From positions 1-64,000 of the forward strand of contig JANXBK010000004.1 in the NCBI GenBank assembly GCA_025057595.1: a stretch of 64,000 bases of DNA. The letters run 5' to 3'. The stretch comes from Thermodesulfovibrio sp. (lineage in GTDB: Bacteria; Nitrospirota; Thermodesulfovibrionia; Thermodesulfovibrionales; Thermodesulfovibrionaceae). The notes beneath the pieces were generated by a model, which saw only the letters and a program-made list of their open reading frames with translations, was not told the origin of the DNA and made no database searches. Of this stretch, positions 62,183 through 64,000 are shown in pieces; position 1 is the first letter of the stretch; each line of letters starts with the position of its first letter. A program made the translations under genes and the position numbers.

Positions 62183-63471
62183 TAAATTATCTCTCCCTCT
62201 AGAGAGTGTCTATGTCCTTTTATTATCTTAACTTTAATAATTTTTCCTGGGGCTAAATCCTTAATTATTTTTACAACTTTATTTGTTCTCGTTCTTCCAA
62301 TTGTAAATCCTTCTTCATCTTTACCTTCAATTAAAATCTCTTGAATACTTCCCTCTAAAAATTTATTTTTTATTTCAGTTATTTCATCCTGCAGTTTTAA
62401 AACTTCAGCTAATCTAAAGGCTTTCACCTCTTCAGGAAGATGACCATCAAGTTTAGCTGCCGCTGTTCCAGGCCTTGAGGAAAACTTAAAAGCAAATATT
62501 CCATCAAATTGAATTTCCTTTAATGCATCTATAGTTTTATTAAAATCTTCATCTGTTTCTTGAGGAAATCCAACTATTATATCTGAGGTTATTGAAATAT
62601 TTGGAATCAACTGTCTTAACCACATTATTTTTTCTAAATACTCTTCGTAGGTATATTTTCTATTCATTAGTTTTAAGATTTTATCTGACCCTGCTTGAAG
62701 CGGCAAATGAATATGTTCGCATATCTTTTCACAACTCATCATTGTATTAATAAGTTTTTTTGAAAGATCTTTTGGATGAGAAGTTATAAACCTTATTCTT
62801 TCTATACCTTCAATTTCATTTATTCTTTTTAATAATTCTGGGAAATCAATATCTCCATCTCTATAGGAGTTTACATTTTGACCAAGTAGTGTAACCTCTT
62901 TATAACCCTGCTCTGCTAAAATTTTAATTTCATTTATAATACTTTCTGAAGGTCTACTTCTTTCTCTTCCTCTTGTATATGGCACTATACAATAACTACA
63001 AAAGTTATTACATCCATAAATTATGTTAACCCAAGCTTTTACTAAATTTTTTCTTAAAACAGGTAAATTTATTTTTGCTATCTCTGGATTTTCACTTATT
63101 AATACTTTATTAGAAATTTTTCCATTTAAAATTTCTGTCAAATAGTTAATATTATCAGGTCCTATTACATAATCTACGTATGGTGCGAAATTGAATATTT
63201 TTTCACCTCTTAACTGGGCTATACAACCAGCAACAATAATTTTCAAATTAGGATTTTTTCTCTTTAAATGCTTTACTCTCCCAAGACTACTAAAAAATTT
63301 ATGTTCTGCCTTTTGCCTTATAGCACAAGTATTAAAAACAATAACATCCGCATCCTTTGGTTCTTCCACTTCAAAAAATCCTTTAGAGCAAAAAATACCT
63401 AGCATTCTTTCTGAATCATGCTCATTCATCTGACAACCAAATGTTTTAATATATACTTTTCTTGTCTTCAT
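62182..63471 (-). CDS. miaB: tRNA ms2i6A37 methylthiotransferase
   Basis: MiaB converts i6A37 to ms2i6A37 in tRNAs reading UNN codons. The 429-residue protein opens with VYIKTFGCQMNEHDSERM, has cysteines in FNTCAIRQKAE and IVAGCIAQ, and the radical SAM motif CNNFCSYC, followed by IVPYTRGRERSR. The C-terminal TRAM domain is present (FTIGRTRTNKVV). A perfect extended -10 TGGTATAAT precedes the ATG by six bases with no Shine-Dalgarno, a strong case for a leaderless message. mtaB overlaps by 1 bp, so the two homologues are co-expressed. Confidence 0.96.
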   Translation of the reverse strand: MKTRKVYIKTFGCQMNEHDSERMLGIFCSKGFFEVEEPKDADVIVFNTCAIRQKAEHKFFSSLGRVKHLKRKNPNLKIIVAGCIAQLRGEKIFNFAPYVDYVIGPDNINYLTEILNGKISNKVLISENPEIAKINLPVLRKNLVKAWVNIIYGCNNFCSYCIVPYTRGRERSRPSESIINEIKILAEQGYKEVTLLGQNVNSYRDGDIDFPELLKRINEIEGIERIRFITSHPKDLSKKLINTMMSCEKICEHIHLPLQAGSDKILKLMNRKYTYEEYLEKIMWLRQLIPNISITSDIIVGFPQETDEDFNKTIDALKEIQFDGIFAFKFSSRPGTAAAKLDGHLPEEVKAFRLAEVLKLQDEITEIKNKFLEGSIQEILIEGKDEEGFTIGRTRTNKVVKIIKDLAPGKIIKVKIIKGHRHSLEGEII

Positions 63472-63477
63472 AGTTTT

Positions 63478-63486
63478 ATTATACCA
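63478..63486 (-). promoter_or_regulatory. extended -10 of miaB-mtaB, predicted leaderless start
   Basis: TGGTATAAT on the minus strand is followed by six bases and the miaB ATG at 63471. It is the clearest leaderless signal in the window. Confidence 0.65.
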
Positions 63487-63789
63487 ATTACCAATAAAAA
63501 GCTTCCTAACTAAAGCTTACATCAATGAAATTAAAAAATATTTCATATATTTTTTGACTTTTTTAAACTCTTTTTTAAAATATTTTTCAATCTCGTGAAC
63601 TTTTTCTAAAGATTATATTACTGAATTATGAAAATACCTCAAAAAGTTTATTTAAATATAATTTAAATATATTTTTTAGTCTTGTTAATAATAAAGAAAT
63701 GGCGGTAAGGACTAAAAATATTTGCAAGTTCACCTTTCAGATAATCCACTAAATTTATCCCATCTCTGTTTCCTTAGGGTCTGATGTGC
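63487..63789. other. AT-rich intergenic region without a recognised gene
   Basis: This stretch upstream of the miaB promoter is very AT-rich and carries stops in all frames. I see no RNA gene or conserved motif in it. It separates miaB from a probable coding remnant at the window end. Confidence 0.5.
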
Positions 63790-64000
63790 TTAAAAAAAGA
63801 CTTCTATTAAGCCTACAGTAAGATTAGGTATTGATACAAGTTCAGGACCTGTTTCTTTTTCATACCAATAATAACCCTCACCAGCCTTTTGCGCCTAAGT
63901 CACCTCCAAATACTCTTCTCCGGACTTTTCAATAAATTTTTTATAGAAATCTTTATCTTCCTGATATATTACTTTACATTCCTCTGATTTTTTTCCCTTT
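63790..64000 (-). pseudogene. possible gene remnant or 3' end of a gene beyond the window
   Basis: Read on the minus strand from the window edge, the frame encodes a hydrophilic stretch (KVIYQEDKDFYKKFIEKSGE, then EYLEVT) that ends at a TAG (63895-63897). The same frame continues protein-like (QKAGEGYYWYEKETGPELVS) to a TAA at 63790-63792. One simple reading is a gene broken by an in-frame stop. Alternatively the gene simply ends at the TAG. No family is recognised and no start is visible. Confidence 0.3.

Overview
The window is a dense, AT-rich stretch of bacterial chromosome. About 50 protein genes sit on both strands, with one tmRNA, one CAU-anticodon tRNA, and no insertion sequence, prophage or CRISPR array that I can see. 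Several genes point to a diderm, anaerobic thermophile: Omp85/BamA and TamB-type outer-membrane assembly proteins, a TonB-like protein, a ferredoxin-dependent 2-oxoacid oxidoreductase, HypD, an M29 thermophilic-type aminopeptidase and a TtuA-like tRNA thiolase. The gene content and style fit the Nitrospirota (Thermodesulfovibrio-like), but that is inference from gene types, not a database match.

Layout. 1-4800: the end of a P-type cation ATPase, an Atg22/UMF1-type MFS transporter, and an acyl-activating/ACP/acyltransferase fusion. 4820-9609: an unrecognised secreted protein, ssrA (tmRNA), smpB, an M29 aminopeptidase and purF. 9681-19774: the least ordinary region. A 1351-residue protein has a PPDK-type ATP-grasp and phosphohistidine domain behind about 840 residues I do not recognise. 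It heads an operon with a long GAPDH, a GNAT/FemAB-like protein and a TraB/GumN-like protein. An inverted paralogue of the GNAT-like protein follows, then a Ski2-like helicase. 19782-29582: TonB-like protein, murA, relA/spoT, a TsaC/Sua5 protein, a MoxR-DUF58-transglutaminase operon, family II pyrophosphatase and folK. 29636-36370: OsmC, hypD with an uncharacterised partner, secA, a cupin and a zinc alcohol dehydrogenase. 36460-42906: rpsU, a NIF3 protein and dnaG, then a tRNA immediately followed by a tight operon (zinc-ribbon coiled coil, RNase H, TtuA-like, nitroreductase, inositol monophosphatase). 42910-49335: YkgJ, an FAD oxidoreductase, rpe, rluD, uvrA and a DUF3108 protein. 49411-56396: TamB, an Omp85 protein with about seven POTRA repeats, and a SurA-like stub, an outer-membrane biogenesis cluster. 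56386-60729: proS, ppx/gppA, 2-oxoacid:ferredoxin oxidoreductase beta and gamma subunits, and a short ArgA-like acetyltransferase in one overlapping operon. 60959-63471: mtaB and miaB. 63472-64000: mostly non-coding, with a probable gene remnant.

The most general observation concerns expression. Many genes that lead a transcription unit have a -10 box, often extended (TGnTATAAT), ending 5-9 nt before the start codon, and no Shine-Dalgarno sequence. This predicts leaderless mRNAs for smpB, secA, miaB, folK, the PPDK-like gene and others. Internal operon genes and a second class of leading genes (rpsU, tamB, proS, relA, ppaC) carry clear Shine-Dalgarno sites. Intrinsic terminators are scarce, and several convergent gene pairs overlap at their 3' ends.

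The best candidate for an undescribed system is the 9681-17504 cluster.
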